A program made the translations under genes and the position numbers. Positions 5,453-5,473 of a stretch of 5,473 nucleotides of DNA are shown here, in pieces (within the stretch, counting starts at the first letter, position 1; each line of letters opens with the position of its first letter). The notes below the pieces were generated by a model. That model was not told the origin of the DNA and ran no database searches. It was given only the letters and a program-made list of their open reading frames with translations. Source of the stretch: Deltaproteobacteria bacterium (GTDB taxonomy: Bacteria > Desulfobacterota > Binatia > Bin18); contig JACQEL010001012.1 of assembly GCA_016200595.1 (NCBI GenBank), positions 1-5,473 of the forward strand, read 5' to 3'.

Positions 5453-5473
5453 CGGGCATAGCACCCCGCGAAG

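Noticed and set aside
1..5473. Search for tRNA/rRNA genes, CRISPR arrays, complete insertion sequences or a new defence system
   Set aside because: No tRNA-like cloverleaf, regularly spaced repeats or transposase frame was seen; the only defence-like genes are the known toxin-antitoxin type.

Overview
The window reads as an ordinary stretch of a Gram-negative bacterial chromosome, with near-balanced to slightly GC-rich composition. The Gram-negative reading rests on a large RND-type inner-membrane exporter, a signal-peptide protein of the LolA-like fold, and the tail of an outer-membrane beta-barrel. The lineage cannot be fixed from the sequence. A dispersed-looking palindromic repeat (1044-1115) and the style of the genes would suit an uncultured delta-proteobacterium-like group, but that is a guess.

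Layout. On the minus strand, 1-474 is the N-terminal 158 codons of a nitroreductase-family flavoprotein that runs off the left edge. It is divergent from a small plus-strand gene (714-1016) for a 100-residue winged-helix-like protein. That gene has a recognisable promoter and a hairpin filling its short 5' leader and covering its ribosome binding site. A convergent intergenic region (1017-1157) follows and is dominated by an inverted repeat with 19-base arms.

The centre is a minus-strand operon. A GTG-started 824-residue RND/MMPL-type exporter (4620 to 2146) overlaps by 23 bases a 267-residue secreted protein of the 'outer membrane lipoprotein-sorting protein' (LolA-like) family (2168 to 1365). 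Just downstream, 1310-1158 encodes only the last 50 codons of an outer-membrane beta-barrel protein, with no start and an in-frame stop at its upstream edge. This looks like the remnant of a third operon gene. The first two genes together suggest export of a lipid or other hydrophobic envelope component: the pump moves it out of the inner membrane and the LolA-like partner carries it through the periplasm. The substrate is not visible from sequence.

Divergent from this operon, across a 110-base control region, is a type II toxin-antitoxin pair on the plus strand: a UPF0175-family antitoxin (4731-4991) and a DUF3368 PIN-domain toxin (4988-5452), joined by a four-base GTGA overlap.

I see no RNA gene, CRISPR array, complete insertion sequence or convincing novel multi-gene system. 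The points most worth a second look are the hairpin over the 714 start, the truncated barrel gene with a small palindrome at its break, the missing acidic residue in the exporter's fourth membrane segment, and the repeated boxes in front of the toxin-antitoxin pair.
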